A stretch of 64,000 bases of DNA from Effusibacillus dendaii (GCF_015097055.1 NZ_AP023366.1:2374001-2438000); one strand, 5' to 3'. Shown: positions 7,975 to 17,897, counted from the first letter of the stretch. The notes: generated by a model from the letters alone, not told the origin. Made by a program: numbers and translations.

Positions 7975-9315
7975 TTGGACGAACAACTGATTGAGCGGAT
8001 ACCTCCTCAAAATACGGAAGCGGAACAGGCCGTTTTAGGGGCTGTTCTGTTGCAGCCTGACGTATTGACTACCGTAACCGAATTATTGAAACCGGAAGAC
8101 TTTTACCGTGCCAGCCACCAGAAGATTTTCGCCGGGATGGTGGAAGTTGCGGAGCGGGGAGAGCCGGTCGATATTGTTACGTTAACGGCTCATTTGCAAA
8201 ATTTGGCGCAGATTGAAGAGGTCGGCGGCGTTTCTTATTTGGCCACCTTGGCCAATGTGGTTCCGACAGCGTCTAACGCCGATTACTATGCAAACATTGT
8301 CAAGGAAAAAGCGGTTTTGCGCCGTCTGATCCGGACGGCCACACAGATTGCCACATCTGGCTATGAGGGTACGGATGATGTGGTGGCATTGATTGACGAT
8401 GCGGAACGGCGCATTATGGATCTGTCGAATGAACGGGTCGGCCGGGGATTTACGCCAATTAAAGATGTGCTGCTGTCTACGTTCGAACGGATCGAATTTC
8501 TGTTTGCCAACAAGGGTGGCGTTACAGGAGTACCGACAGGCTACCCGGATTTGGACCGAATGACGTCTGGATTTCAACGATCCGATTTGATTATTGTGGC
8601 AGCCCGTCCTTCGGTGGGCAAAACCGCGTTTTCCTTGAATATCGCGCAGAATGTAGCGGCCCGCGCCGGTGTTCCAGTCGCGATTTTCTCATTGGAAATG
8701 TCGAAGGAACAATTGGTGCAGCGGATTTTGTGCGCGGAAGCCATGCTAGATGCAGGCAAATTGCGGACCGGATTTATGGAAGACGATGATTGGCCGAAAT
8801 TAACGATGGCGGTCAGCACGTTGGCGGAAGCGCCGATTTTTATTGATGATTCGCCGGGTGTTACGGTGTCTGACATACGTTCCAAGTGCAGGCGGCTGAA
8901 ACAAGAGCATGGGCTTGGCATGATATTGATCGACTATTTGCAGTTGATTCAAGGTCGAGGGCGAAGTGATAACCGGCAGCAGGAAATTTCCGAAATTTCC
9001 CGAACGCTGAAAATGATCGCAAGGGAACTGGATGTGCCTGTGGTGGCGTTGTCTCAGTTAAGCCGTTCGGTAGAACAGCGGCAGGATAAACGCCCGATGT
9101 TGTCCGACCTGCGGGAATCGGGGAGTATTGAGCAGGACGCTGACATTGTCGCGTTTTTGTATCGGGATGATTATTACAATCCTGAATCGGAAAAGAAAAA
9201 TATCATTGAAATCATTATTGCCAAACAACGGAACGGCCCAACCGGCAAAGTGGAGTTGGTATTCCTTAAAAACTTCAACAAGTTCGTCTCTTTGGAAAGA
9301 GAGGCGGTCAGTTAA
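7975..9315 (+). CDS. dnaB: Replicative DNA helicase
   Basis: 446-residue hexameric helicase that unwinds DNA at the fork and recruits primase (called DnaC in B. subtilis). It starts with TTG at 7975, eight bases after an AAGGAGG site. The N-terminal domain (IPPQNTEAEQAVLGAV) is followed by a RecA-type motor: Walker A ARPSVGKTAF (about 205), Walker B MILIDYLQLI, then QEISEISRTLK and the arginine-finger region ALSQLSRSVEQR. No intein is present. Co-directional with lonC and followed by its own terminator. Confidence 0.97.
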   Translation: MDEQLIERIPPQNTEAEQAVLGAVLLQPDVLTTVTELLKPEDFYRASHQKIFAGMVEVAERGEPVDIVTLTAHLQNLAQIEEVGGVSYLATLANVVPTASNADYYANIVKEKAVLRRLIRTATQIATSGYEGTDDVVALIDDAERRIMDLSNERVGRGFTPIKDVLLSTFERIEFLFANKGGVTGVPTGYPDLDRMTSGFQRSDLIIVAARPSVGKTAFSLNIAQNVAARAGVPVAIFSLEMSKEQLVQRILCAEAMLDAGKLRTGFMEDDDWPKLTMAVSTLAEAPIFIDDSPGVTVSDIRSKCRRLKQEHGLGMILIDYLQLIQGRGRSDNRQQEISEISRTLKMIARELDVPVVALSQLSRSVEQRQDKRPMLSDLRESGSIEQDADIVAFLYRDDYYNPESEKKNIIEIIIAKQRNGPTGKVELVFLKNFNKFVSLEREAVS

Positions 9316-9317
9316 CC

Positions 9318-9350
9318 GATCGGCTTTGCCACGTGCAGGCCGATTTTTTC
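9318..9350 (+). terminator. dnaB terminator
   Basis: ATCGGC (9319-9324) and GCCGAT (9339-9344) flank a 14-base loop, followed by TTTTTT. Confidence 0.8.
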
Positions 9351-9385
9351 TTGTAAGCAACGCGCGCAAAATTTTACTTGTACGC

Positions 9386-9411
9386 AAAAAAAAAAATCGC
9401 CTATTCGGCGA
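9386..9411 (-). terminator. Terminator of the 37-residue minus-strand gene
   Basis: Read on the minus strand: TCGCC, loop GAATA, GGCGA, then eleven T (the A-run at 9386-9396). It begins only four bases after the small gene's stop. Confidence 0.75.
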
Positions 9412-9415
9412 GGTG

Positions 9416-9529
9416 TTACATAATATCTGTAAAGTAGTTGACGACTTGCTGGATCGACAGGAATGGAAATACGAATACCATTCCGAATGAGAGGGCAAAC
9501 CCTTTAAGAAAAGCTGTGATATTTCGCAT
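9416..9529 (-). CDS. 37-residue hydrophobic small protein between dnaB and purA
   Basis: ATG at 9529 reads MRNITAFLKGFALSF..., a mostly hydrophobic helix with aromatic residues, ending VVNYFTDIM. It has a complete expression unit on the minus strand: TTCACA-17-TACAAT promoter (9587-9615), AAAGGAGG about 8 bases before the ATG, and a terminator directly after the stop. A single membrane-spanning or membrane-surface helix is likely. No family recognised. The overlapping longer frames on both strands have no such signals. Confidence 0.7.
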   Translation of the reverse strand: MRNITAFLKGFALSFGMVFVFPFLSIQQVVNYFTDIM

Positions 9530-9586
9530 AAAACATACCTCCTTTAATTGAGTTGACAAGTTAGTTTGTATACGAAATGTAAATTG

Positions 9587-9615
9587 ATTGTATCACTTTT
9601 TGAACAATTTGTGAA
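9587..9615 (-). promoter_or_regulatory. SigA promoter of the 37-residue gene
   Basis: Minus strand TTCACA, 17-base spacer, TACAAT. It lies about 58 bases upstream of the start codon and back-to-back with the purA control region. Confidence 0.65.
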
Positions 9616-9660
9616 CATTTCTTTTGAAGCGAAACAAGCTGATCTTTTCCGGACAATCAG

Positions 9661-9704
9661 TGATACGAACAAATTTATAATTTAATGTATAATTGTTCGT
9701 GTTT
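9661..9704. promoter_or_regulatory. Inverted PurBox pair (PurR operator) upstream of purA
   Basis: Two copies of a CGAAC-centred 13-mer face each other: TGATACGAACAAA (9661-9673) and, on the minus strand, AAACACGAACAAT (9692-9704), separated by 18 bases. The second matches the known PurR PurBox (AWWWCCGAACWWT) at 11 of 13 positions. Known sites have two inverted boxes 16-17 bases apart upstream of the promoter, as here. Expected effect: repression by PurR relieved by PRPP. Confidence 0.7.
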
Positions 9705-9708
9705 TTGC

Positions 9709-9737
9709 TTGACGATCGTTGCGTTTCTTGCTACACT
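9709..9737 (+). promoter_or_regulatory. SigA promoter of purA
   Basis: TTGACG, 17-base spacer, TACACT; about 60 bases before the ribosome site and immediately downstream of the second PurBox. Confidence 0.8.
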
Positions 9738-9783
9738 CACAAAGGGTATTTCTGTATGAATTTACTCCGTTAGGTGATTGTAA

Positions 9784-11109
<1,326 letters not shown>

Positions 11110-11147
11110 CACGGTGGATTTTATCCAAGAATTCCAGCAAAAAAGGG

Positions 11148-11177
11148 TTGCACTGCGAACAGCCTTCGTGATAATAT
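11148..11177 (+). promoter_or_regulatory. Promoter of the tRNA operon
   Basis: TTGCAC, 18-base spacer, TAATAT (a GATAAT at spacing 16 overlaps it). It starts a tight tRNA cluster about 45 bases downstream. Confidence 0.55.
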
Positions 11178-11228
11178 ACATCTTGTCGTCGCGATCACAT
11201 GTCAATCGCACAGATGAGGACGACAAAA

Positions 11229-11304
11229 GAGCCATTAGCTCAGTCGGTAGAGCACCTGACTTTTAATCAGGGTGTCGCTGGTTCGAGTCCAGCATGGCTC
11301 ACCA
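11229..11304 (+). tRNA. tRNA-Lys (TTT)
   Basis: Acceptor GAGCCAT pairs perfectly with ATGGCTC, followed by A and an encoded CCA. The anticodon loop CTTTTAA carries TTT. D arm GCTC...GAGC and T arm GCTGG-TTCGAGT-CCAGC are complete. Confidence 0.97.
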
Positions 11305-11309
11305 TTTTT

Positions 11310-11384
11310 GGCCCCATGGTCAAGCGGTTAAGACACCGCCCTTTCACGGCGGTAACAGGGGTTCGAATCCCCTTGGGGTCACCA
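11310..11384 (+). tRNA. tRNA-Glu (TTC)
   Basis: Acceptor GGCCCCA pairs with TGGGGTC (one G-U), then A and encoded CCA. The anticodon stem CCGCC/GGCGG presents TTC; the T arm is AGGGG-TTCGAAT-CCCCT. Five bases after tRNA-Lys. Confidence 0.97.
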
Positions 11385-11399
11385 AACAACTATATAGTT

Positions 11400-11475
<76 letters not shown>

Positions 11476-11481
11476 TTCAGG

Positions 11482-11517
11482 AAGGGGGCTAGCCCATTTT
11501 TGGGAAGCCCCCTTTTT
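11482..11517 (+). terminator. Terminator of the tRNA operon
   Basis: AAGGGGGCT and AGCCCCCTT inverted around a 15-base loop that itself can pair (CCCA/TGGG), then a T-run. It may also end the convergent minus-strand operon. Confidence 0.8.
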
Positions 11518-11537
11518 GATGTGATGTGATTGTTACG

Positions 11538-11756
11538 TTACGTGAGTTGATTCAACTCTTGATCCAGCATCTCTTTTTGCTTGTTCATTAATGTAATCGC
11601 CTGTTCCGAAACGGAACTGAGTTTCTGATACAAACTGCGGGAACTAATGGCGTCTCCTTCCCGCACTTCGTTGAAGATTTCCTCCGCCAGTTCACGGCGG
11701 CGGTGACCCAGGTCGCGAAGCTGATTGCCGAGGTGTTCAAATTGATTGCGATCCAT
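11538..11756 (-). CDS. Small charged helical protein, third gene of a three-gene operon
   Basis: 72 residues, rich in Glu/Arg/Gln, predicted as helices or a coiled coil (EHLGNQLRDLGHRRRELAEE; KQKEMLDQELNQ). Not recognised. The ATG overlaps the upstream gene's stop (TGATG), so it is translationally coupled; GGAGGG lies about 9 bases upstream. Soluble, with no signal peptide. Its job must be linked to the two upstream hypothetical genes. Confidence 0.65.
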   Translation of the reverse strand: MDRNQFEHLGNQLRDLGHRRRELAEEIFNEVREGDAISSRSLYQKLSSVSEQAITLMNKQKEMLDQELNQLT

Positions 11757-12187
11757 CAGGTATTCCCTCCATTTGATCGGATTGTTTGTACTGCTTGTTC
11801 CACCTTATTTTTCGCGCAAACGACAGTGAGCAGAACGCTTTCCCCTGTTACATGCTCGCCTGCCATGCCGCTTGCGGCCGGATCGGCTGCCAATAAAATT
11901 CGGGGGGTACGCCCGGAAGGTTGGGTACCTAATGACAATTCAGCCAGACTGGGAATATTGCCGGTAATCGGATTCTCCAGTTGTTCTGTAGGTTCCCCAG
12001 GGTATGGCGATACGCGATCAATCTGAATGGTTTCGATGCCCATTTTGTTTAATTGTTTCTTTGTCTGCTCGGCTCTTTCCCATTCAGAAAACGAGGCCAA
12101 AATTAACTGTTCCTTATCCGGATCAAATCGCGTGAGTGGTTGTCTGGTCGGATACGGTTGCACACTTTGATTTTGATTCTCGTTCAT
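11756..12187 (-). CDS. Hypothetical protein, second gene of the operon
   Basis: 143 residues starting MNENQNQSVQ, at an ATGA overlap with the preceding gene. After a proline-rich N-terminus, DKEQLILASFSEWERAEQTKKQLNKMGI and the end LLTVVCAKNKVEQAVQTIRSNGG read as two beta-alpha-beta units, as in small ferredoxin-like folds of general stress proteins; that fold is inference from pattern only. The middle is Gly/Ala-rich. No catalytic motif seen. Start chosen over the longer frame to 12424 because of AAAGGA and the overlap. Confidence 0.65.
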   Translation of the reverse strand: MNENQNQSVQPYPTRQPLTRFDPDKEQLILASFSEWERAEQTKKQLNKMGIETIQIDRVSPYPGEPTEQLENPITGNIPSLAELSLGTQPSGRTPRILLAADPAASGMAGEHVTGESVLLTVVCAKNKVEQAVQTIRSNGGNT

Positions 12188-12387
12188 TCGCCTGATTCCT
12201 TTCTGTATTCCGCATTCTGCCCGCGTAGCGTAGCGAAGTATTCCAGACCGTTCATTTGTGTTTCGACGCCTGTTATCGAATCTGCAGCCGCGTTTGCCTC
12301 CGCTTGAAGGTTCAGTTCGGCCTCTGAAGTCAATTGAGCCTGTTCGGGTTGTAATCGTTTTGGAAGTTTGTCTGTAGGTTGGTCCAA
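12184..12387 (-). CDS. Hypothetical hydrophilic protein, first gene of the operon
   Basis: 67 residues, Gln/Glu/Ala-rich. The start is probably TTG at 12387: the AGGAGG site sits seven bases before it, whereas the in-frame ATG at 12393 is only one base from AGGAGG. Not recognised. Divergent from walR; about 130 bases separate the two start codons. Confidence 0.55.
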   Translation of the reverse strand: MDQPTDKLPKRLQPEQAQLTSEAELNLQAEANAAADSITGVETQMNGLEYFATLRGQNAEYRKESGE

Positions 12388-12520
12388 TTTCATCCCTCCT
12401 CGCAGTGTTTCTATTGTTCGCCAAGCGGATGCAGGCTATTCTCAGACCGTGTAGGGGAGGAATTTTAACAGCGCAATGGAAGTAAATAAAGAGACAGAGG
12501 GGAGAGAGGGAGGCGGTCGT

Positions 12521-13207
12521 ATGAGTTCGAAAATTTTAGTGGTCGAAGACGAGCATCCGATTGCTGACATTCTGAAATATTCACTTGAAAAAGAAGGGTA
12601 TCTGGTGACTATCGCCCATGATGGAGAAGAGGCGGTGGAAAAGGTGTTCCAGGAACAGCCGGATTTGATTTTGCTTGATCTGATGCTTCCCAAAAAGGAT
12701 GGATTTCAGGTTTGTCAGGAAATCCGTTCAGCTTATGCTGTTCCCATTATCATGCTAACGGCTCGCGATGAAGAGATTGATAAAGTCCTGGGTCTTGAAA
12801 TCGGGGCAGACGACTATGTGACAAAGCCTTTTTCCAACCGTGAATTGTTAGCCAGAATTAAAGCAAATTTGCGTCGGTTGCCGACCGGCCCCTTTCCAAT
12901 CACAAAACCGAAATACGAAATCGGGGAATTGTTGATTGATACAGCAACCTATACGGTGAACAGGCAGGAACAGCCGGTAGAACTGACGCATCGGGAATTT
13001 GAACTGCTGGTTTATCTGGCGCGTCACCGGGGTAAAGTTTTGACGCGGGAACATTTGCTGGAACAAGTGTGGGGCTATAATTATATCGGCGATATCCGGA
13101 CGGTTGATGTCGCTGTAAGACGCCTTCGTGAAAAAATTGAGTCAGATCCCGGAGAACCGCAGTATATTCTGACAAAGCGCGGGGTCGGATATCTGCTGAG
13201 GGGGTAG
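12521..13207 (+). CDS. walR: Response regulator of cell-wall homeostasis
   Basis: 228-residue OmpR/PhoB-type regulator. The receiver has VVEDE, phospho-acceptor Asp53 in LLDLMLPKKDG, the Thr of MLTARDE and the Lys of TKPFSNREL; the winged-helix domain ends TVDVAVRRLREKIE. WalR controls autolysins and is usually essential. The start at MSSKILVVED is set by GGGAGG; an upstream in-frame ATG at 12476 has no ribosome site. First gene of the conserved walRKHIJ operon. Confidence 0.96.
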   Translation: MSSKILVVEDEHPIADILKYSLEKEGYLVTIAHDGEEAVEKVFQEQPDLILLDLMLPKKDGFQVCQEIRSAYAVPIIMLTARDEEIDKVLGLEIGADDYVTKPFSNRELLARIKANLRRLPTGPFPITKPKYEIGELLIDTATYTVNRQEQPVELTHREFELLVYLARHRGKVLTREHLLEQVWGYNYIGDIRTVDVAVRRLREKIESDPGEPQYILTKRGVGYLLRG

Positions 13208-13211
13208 GCCC

Positions 13212-14972
13212 ATGTTTCGCAGCATCCGCAGCAAACTGGTGCTGATTTACCTTCTGCTCATTTTGTTCGCCATGCAGTTAATCGGCGTGTACTTTGTGAG
13301 GTCGGTCAACTCGTATTTCCTTGGAAATTTTTCGACAACAATCAACACACAGGCACGGTTTCTTTCCGCCCAATTGCAACAATACATGGGTAAGGAAATT
13401 ACAAATGATCTTGCGCAGGATATAAACAATCTAATCGGTGCGTTTGCTTCAGAATCGGAAATTTACGTTATTAACAAAAACGGGACAATAGTGGCTACCA
13501 CAGCCAATCGTTCCTACATAGGACAGAAACGGTTGCGGCCGGAGGTGACCCATGCATTGTCCGGTACAAAAGACGAGGTGATTCGTGAGGATGCCGGGTC
13601 GGGGCAGCGTTATACGTTTTTGTCGGTTCCCGTTAAAAACGGTTCGGAAGTGATTGGGGCGGTCTACATGGTTGCTCCCATGACGCAAATTTATAAAACG
13701 GTGAAAGAGATAAACATGATGTTTTATACCGGATTGGTAATCGCACTTGTTCTCACTGCGGTGTTGGGTGTCGCTTTGGCACAAACCATCACCAATCCGA
13801 TTGTTGAGATTACCAGGAAAGCGAATGCGATGGCCAAAGGGGATTACCACCAAACGGTAGTCATAAGAAGCGATGATGAGATCGGTCAGTTGGGAGAAGC
13901 GTTTAATTTTCTCGTCGAACGGTTGCGCAGCGCGCTTTTTGAAAATGAGCAAGAGCGCCAGAAACTGGAGGCTATTTTAACTCATTTGAGTGATGGAGTG
14001 ATCGCTGTCGATTCGCAACGGATCGTATTGTTGGTCAATCCAACAGCCAAATATCTGTTGGGCTGTGAGGAAGATCCGGTTGGCCAGCCGCTGTCCAGTA
14101 TTTTGAAGAGCGAAACGGATGGAGACAGCCGATTGCTGTCTGGTCGGGAACTGCAGTTTGCCGGGCCAAATGGACGGATTTTGCAGGCGTACGGATCGGC
14201 GCTGCGGGGGGATCAGGGGCAGGCGGGATTTGCGATTGTGATTCGGGATGTGACGGAAACGGAACGGGAGGAACAGAGCCGTCGCGATTTTATTGCGAAT
14301 GTATCGCACGAAATTCGAACGCCGCTGACGACCATTAAAAGTTATGTGGAAGCGCTCAACAGTGGGGCAGATGAGGACCCGTCGCTGCGCAAAAGGTTTC
14401 TGCAGGTAATTGGGAACGAAACGGACCGAATTGTCCGCATGGTCAGTGAACTGCTCCATTTATCCCGAATGGATGCGGGAAAAGCGCAATGGTCGTATCA
14501 GTCGACCGATCTGGTGCGTCTATTGGACGATGTGGCGGACCGGTTTGCGATTCAGTGCAGGGAAAGAGAAATTTCGTTGTATGTGGAAGCAGGCCCCAAT
14601 CTGCCGCAGGTCTGGGCCGATCCGGACAAGCTGGACCAAGTCTTGGACAATCTGGTATCCAATGCAATCATGCATACGTCAGCAAGGGGCAGTATTCATC
14701 TGGCTGCCAAGGTGAAAGACGATCAGTTGGAAATCATGGTCAAGGACACGGGGATGGGGATACCAGCCGCTCATCTCCCCCGCATTTTCGAACGATTCTA
14801 CCGCGTGGATAAAGCACGTTCGCGAAGTTTGGGCGGAAGTGGACTGGGATTGTCGATTGCCAAACAGATTATCCAGGCGCATGGCGGCAAAATTTGGTTG
14901 GAAAGCGCTCTGCAGAAAGGGACGACCGTGTTCTTCACGCTGCCTCTTGCGAAACAGGAGGCGGTCGGATGA
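13212..14972 (+). CDS. walK: Sensor histidine kinase of cell-wall homeostasis
   Basis: 586 residues: membrane helix (about 7-29), extracellular sensing domain, second helix (about 173-195), HAMP, PAS, then DHp with phospho-acceptor His366 in NVSHEIRTPL, and an ATPase domain with N box (DNLVSNAIMHT), G1 (VKDTGMGIP), F box and G2 (GGSGLGLSIA). Partner of WalR. Four bases follow the walR stop; its own stop overlaps the walH start (ATGA). Confidence 0.96.
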   Translation: MFRSIRSKLVLIYLLLILFAMQLIGVYFVRSVNSYFLGNFSTTINTQARFLSAQLQQYMGKEITNDLAQDINNLIGAFASESEIYVINKNGTIVATTANRSYIGQKRLRPEVTHALSGTKDEVIREDAGSGQRYTFLSVPVKNGSEVIGAVYMVAPMTQIYKTVKEINMMFYTGLVIALVLTAVLGVALAQTITNPIVEITRKANAMAKGDYHQTVVIRSDDEIGQLGEAFNFLVERLRSALFENEQERQKLEAILTHLSDGVIAVDSQRIVLLVNPTAKYLLGCEEDPVGQPLSSILKSETDGDSRLLSGRELQFAGPNGRILQAYGSALRGDQGQAGFAIVIRDVTETEREEQSRRDFIANVSHEIRTPLTTIKSYVEALNSGADEDPSLRKRFLQVIGNETDRIVRMVSELLHLSRMDAGKAQWSYQSTDLVRLLDDVADRFAIQCREREISLYVEAGPNLPQVWADPDKLDQVLDNLVSNAIMHTSARGSIHLAAKVKDDQLEIMVKDTGMGIPAAHLPRIFERFYRVDKARSRSLGGSGLGLSIAKQIIQAHGGKIWLESALQKGTTVFFTLPLAKQEAVG

Positions 14973-16240
14973 ATCAAATGGGGGAACGGATCAAAGATGC
15001 TGCTTTGGTTTTGCTGGTCGCGCTGTCGTTAGTATTGACATTTGGACTATGGAACACGGCTCCGCCAGCCGAATGGGTCGACGCGGGAGGTTTCGTGCCA
15101 AACCCGGCATTTGGCTTTACCAAGAGCGTTGAGGAATTGCTGCGTCCGGATCAGGTCGAAGTGCGGCTGCCAGACCAATCGCTTACGTTGCTGACACCTT
15201 TCAGCGTTCCTTATGAAAAGGCTTGGGAGGCGCTGCGTAAGACAACCGCGGGTGAATGGGAACCGGTTCAGGAGGCAGCGGCGTTCCAGCAAAAAGTGGA
15301 CATGCTGCCGCACATTCACTTTCATTTTGGATTGGCGCTCACCGGCGAACAGCTTTCCAAAATCGTCAAAATGCCGGACCGAACTTCCACCCACGTGCAA
15401 GTCCGCTCGATCGTCATGTTTCAGGATACGGATGGATTCCACCTGTGGCTGACTGATGGGGGAACCACTGCCTGGCAGGCGACAATCGGGGGGCAATCCC
15501 CGCTTTTTGAGCAAATGGCACAGTGGGAGGCATTGCCTAAATATGAAAAAGAGGCCGGGAGCAGCGGGCCGATTTTTGTTCCGAAAGAAAATCTGCAGGT
15601 TCCTCTGGTGACATATGAAGTGATGAACCTACCGAGTGACTGGCTGGCGAGATCCTTTTTCGTCGATCCTACGCTGCCTCGCCGAATTCAGGAGCGGGAT
15701 GGTTCCGTATTGGTGACGGACGGCAATCGAACCGTGCAAATCGGTGCAGACGGGCAAGAGATCCGATACACATTTTCACTGCCGATGGAAGCGGAGTCGC
15801 CTGATTCTCTACCAGATGTGAAACTGCAGAGAGCGGTCTCGTTCGTGAATGATCATGGCGGCCTGCAAAACGCCTTTCTCGTGCAATCGGAAGAGTTTCC
15901 GGAAGGCAATCGCATATACCGATTTCGTTCGTATCGCAACGGATTGCCGATTGAGAGCGAACTGACAACGGTGGATGTTGCTTTGTCCGGCAATGAAGTG
16001 GTGGAGATGAAGCGGAATACGGTCTATTTGGGGGCGCAGTTGCAATCGGAGATGGCGGAAGTGAAGCCGCCGCCCGTGAAAGATTGGAAACAGGTCGGCA
16101 AAATGGAGCTGGTTTACGGTGCTATCCTGGCAAATGGCGAACTCCGTCTAAGGCCGGTTTGGAAGATCTCACATGTAGACCACTCACTCGCCGTATTTGA
16201 TGCAATAACGGGAGCAACCTGGCCAGGGCGGGAGGAATGA
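14969..16240 (+). CDS. walH: WalK regulator WalH (YycH family)
   Basis: 423 residues with one N-terminal membrane helix (ALVLLVALSLVLTFGLW) and a large extracellular domain. It begins at MNQMGERIKD within the walK stop, preceded by GGAGG. Sequence identity of YycH proteins is low; the assignment rests on topology, length and position. In Bacillus, WalH and WalI form a complex with WalK and restrain it. GC is slightly higher than in the neighbours but nothing suggests transfer. Confidence 0.9.
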   Translation: MNQMGERIKDAALVLLVALSLVLTFGLWNTAPPAEWVDAGGFVPNPAFGFTKSVEELLRPDQVEVRLPDQSLTLLTPFSVPYEKAWEALRKTTAGEWEPVQEAAAFQQKVDMLPHIHFHFGLALTGEQLSKIVKMPDRTSTHVQVRSIVMFQDTDGFHLWLTDGGTTAWQATIGGQSPLFEQMAQWEALPKYEKEAGSSGPIFVPKENLQVPLVTYEVMNLPSDWLARSFFVDPTLPRRIQERDGSVLVTDGNRTVQIGADGQEIRYTFSLPMEAESPDSLPDVKLQRAVSFVNDHGGLQNAFLVQSEEFPEGNRIYRFRSYRNGLPIESELTTVDVALSGNEVVEMKRNTVYLGAQLQSEMAEVKPPPVKDWKQVGKMELVYGAILANGELRLRPVWKISHVDHSLAVFDAITGATWPGREE

Positions 16241-16243
16241 CAG

Positions 16244-17047
16244 ATGGACTGGAGCCGGGCTAAATCGTATCTGATCTTGACCTTTCTCCTGCTCGACATC
16301 GTGATGGGGTATCAGTATTGGCGAATTCGGTCGGAACAGGCTGGGTATGTGCAGTCGTATTCGGAGCAGTTGGCGGAAGTAAAGCAACTGTTTGCTTCCC
16401 AAAATTGGAAACTGCAGACCGAGGTGCCGAAGGATACGCCGGAATTGGGCTTGCTGCATGTGAAGCGTCAGTCAGTCGACACGGAAGCAGGGAAAGAGCC
16501 AACTCAGGCAGGCGGAACTGTTCTGTACAAGGATGAGGCAGAAATCAGGGTTTCCTTGAACAACCCGGTTTCGCTGGATTTCGAAGAAGCGGCGGCAGGA
16601 GACAAGGTAGGAAGTCTTATGGCCGCCAAAATCAGGTCAGACGCTGACTACCGGTTTGACCGCAAGACCCCGTACGGGAAAGGAAGCGGATTTTTGCGAT
16701 ATCTCCCGTGGTATGAGGGCTATCCGATTTTTTCCGCGCCGCTTGATGTGTATGTGCAGGACAACCAGGTGACGCAATATCGGCAAACGCTGCTGGCTGT
16801 CATTGGGGAAGGCGGGACGAAGAAACAGGTACTATCGTCTGTTCACGCCTTGCGATCCTTGTCCGAGTCGATAGACAAATTTGGCAGGAGGTCCGATAAT
16901 AGAGTTATACGAGATATTCGGTTGGGTTATTACAGCAAGCCGTTTCATACCGAAGAATGGTTTTTGGCTCCGGTCTGGCGGATCGAAAGCGATCAGGAAA
17001 TTTTCTATGTGAATGCCTTGACTGGTGAAGTGGAAATGGAGCATTGA
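16244..17047 (+). CDS. walI: WalK regulator WalI (YycI family)
   Basis: 267 residues, single N-terminal membrane anchor (MDWSRAKSYLILTFLLLDIVMGYQYW) and extracellular domain. MDWxxAKxxLI is the typical YycI beginning. GGAGG lies about 8 bases before the ATG, and the gene starts three bases after walH. Works with WalH on WalK. Confidence 0.92.
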   Translation: MDWSRAKSYLILTFLLLDIVMGYQYWRIRSEQAGYVQSYSEQLAEVKQLFASQNWKLQTEVPKDTPELGLLHVKRQSVDTEAGKEPTQAGGTVLYKDEAEIRVSLNNPVSLDFEEAAAGDKVGSLMAAKIRSDADYRFDRKTPYGKGSGFLRYLPWYEGYPIFSAPLDVYVQDNQVTQYRQTLLAVIGEGGTKKQVLSSVHALRSLSESIDKFGRRSDNRVIRDIRLGYYSKPFHTEEWFLAPVWRIESDQEIFYVNALTGEVEMEH

Positions 17048-17072
17048 CGGATAGTTGGCAGGAGGTCATGGA

Positions 17073-17897
17073 ATGTTGCGGTTTAGTGTGCTTGCAAGCG
17101 GGAGTTCGGGGAATGCGGTTTATGTGGAAACGGACAAAACCCGAATCCTGATCGATGCGGGCGTGACTTGCAAGCAGATTGAAGCGGCGATGAATGAAGT
17201 TGCCGTTTCTTTGGACAAGCTGGATGCCGTCCTGGTGACGCATGAGCATTCGGATCATATCAAAGGGGTCGGTGTGGTGGCCCGCAAAGTAATGAGCGAG
17301 AGGCGGAAAAAATCGGATTCGTGCCCGGAGATCCCCATATACGCTACAGAAGGATCGTGGCATGATTTGCATGGGCTGATGAAAGATTATGATGTGGCAT
17401 TCCGGAAGATCGTGCAGGTGGGTGAACCGCTTGAATTCGAGGATTTGCTGGTCGTGCCGTTTCCCCTTTCGCACGATGCCCGTGAACCGGTCGGTTACAT
17501 AATGTATCATGGTTCCAGCAAACTCACGCTGGCTACAGATCTGGGGTATATGAGTTCGCGCGTGAAAGAAATGATTGCCGATTCGGACGCCTATATTTTA
17601 GAAAGCAATCATGATGTCAATATGTTGCGGGTTGGCCCATATCCCTGGTATCTCAAAAAAAGGATTCTCAGCGATAAAGGCCATCTGTCAAATGAAGCAG
17701 CCGGTGAGGCGCTGATCGATATTATGTCGGAGCAGACGAAAGATGTGTGGCTGGCTCACCTGTCGCAGGAAAACAATTTTCCGGATTTGGCGGAAGTTAC
17801 CGTTCAGGAAATTCTCGACAAAAACAGCAAAGCTGTGCGCTTACACCGGACTCACCCGGATAAACCGACGCCGTTGTACGAAGTAAAACCCCGGTAA
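17073..17897 (+). CDS. walJ: MBL-fold metallohydrolase WalJ (YycJ)
   Basis: 274-residue metallo-beta-lactamase fold nuclease-type protein: FSVLASGSSGNAVYVET at the N-terminus and the metal site THEHSDHIKGV, with further ligands in PFPLSHDA and ATDLGY. YycJ proteins are 5'-3' DNA exonuclease-like and linked to mismatch repair and coordination of division. The ATG at 17073 is preferred: AGGAGG is seven bases before it, while the TTG at 17055 lies upstream of that site. Ends the wal operon before a terminator. Confidence 0.93.
   Translation: MLRFSVLASGSSGNAVYVETDKTRILIDAGVTCKQIEAAMNEVAVSLDKLDAVLVTHEHSDHIKGVGVVARKVMSERRKKSDSCPEIPIYATEGSWHDLHGLMKDYDVAFRKIVQVGEPLEFEDLLVVPFPLSHDAREPVGYIMYHGSSKLTLATDLGYMSSRVKEMIADSDAYILESNHDVNMLRVGPYPWYLKKRILSDKGHLSNEAAGEALIDIMSEQTKDVWLAHLSQENNFPDLAEVTVQEILDKNSKAVRLHRTHPDKPTPLYEVKPR

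Noticed and set aside
6940-8010. 356-residue minus-strand open frame
   Set aside because: It lies entirely opposite lonC, is Arg/His/Phe-rich without motifs and has no ribosome site; it is a shadow frame.
13247-16502. Several 60-167-residue frames opposite walK, walH and walI
   Set aside because: All are antisense to well-supported genes and lack ribosome sites and conserved motifs.
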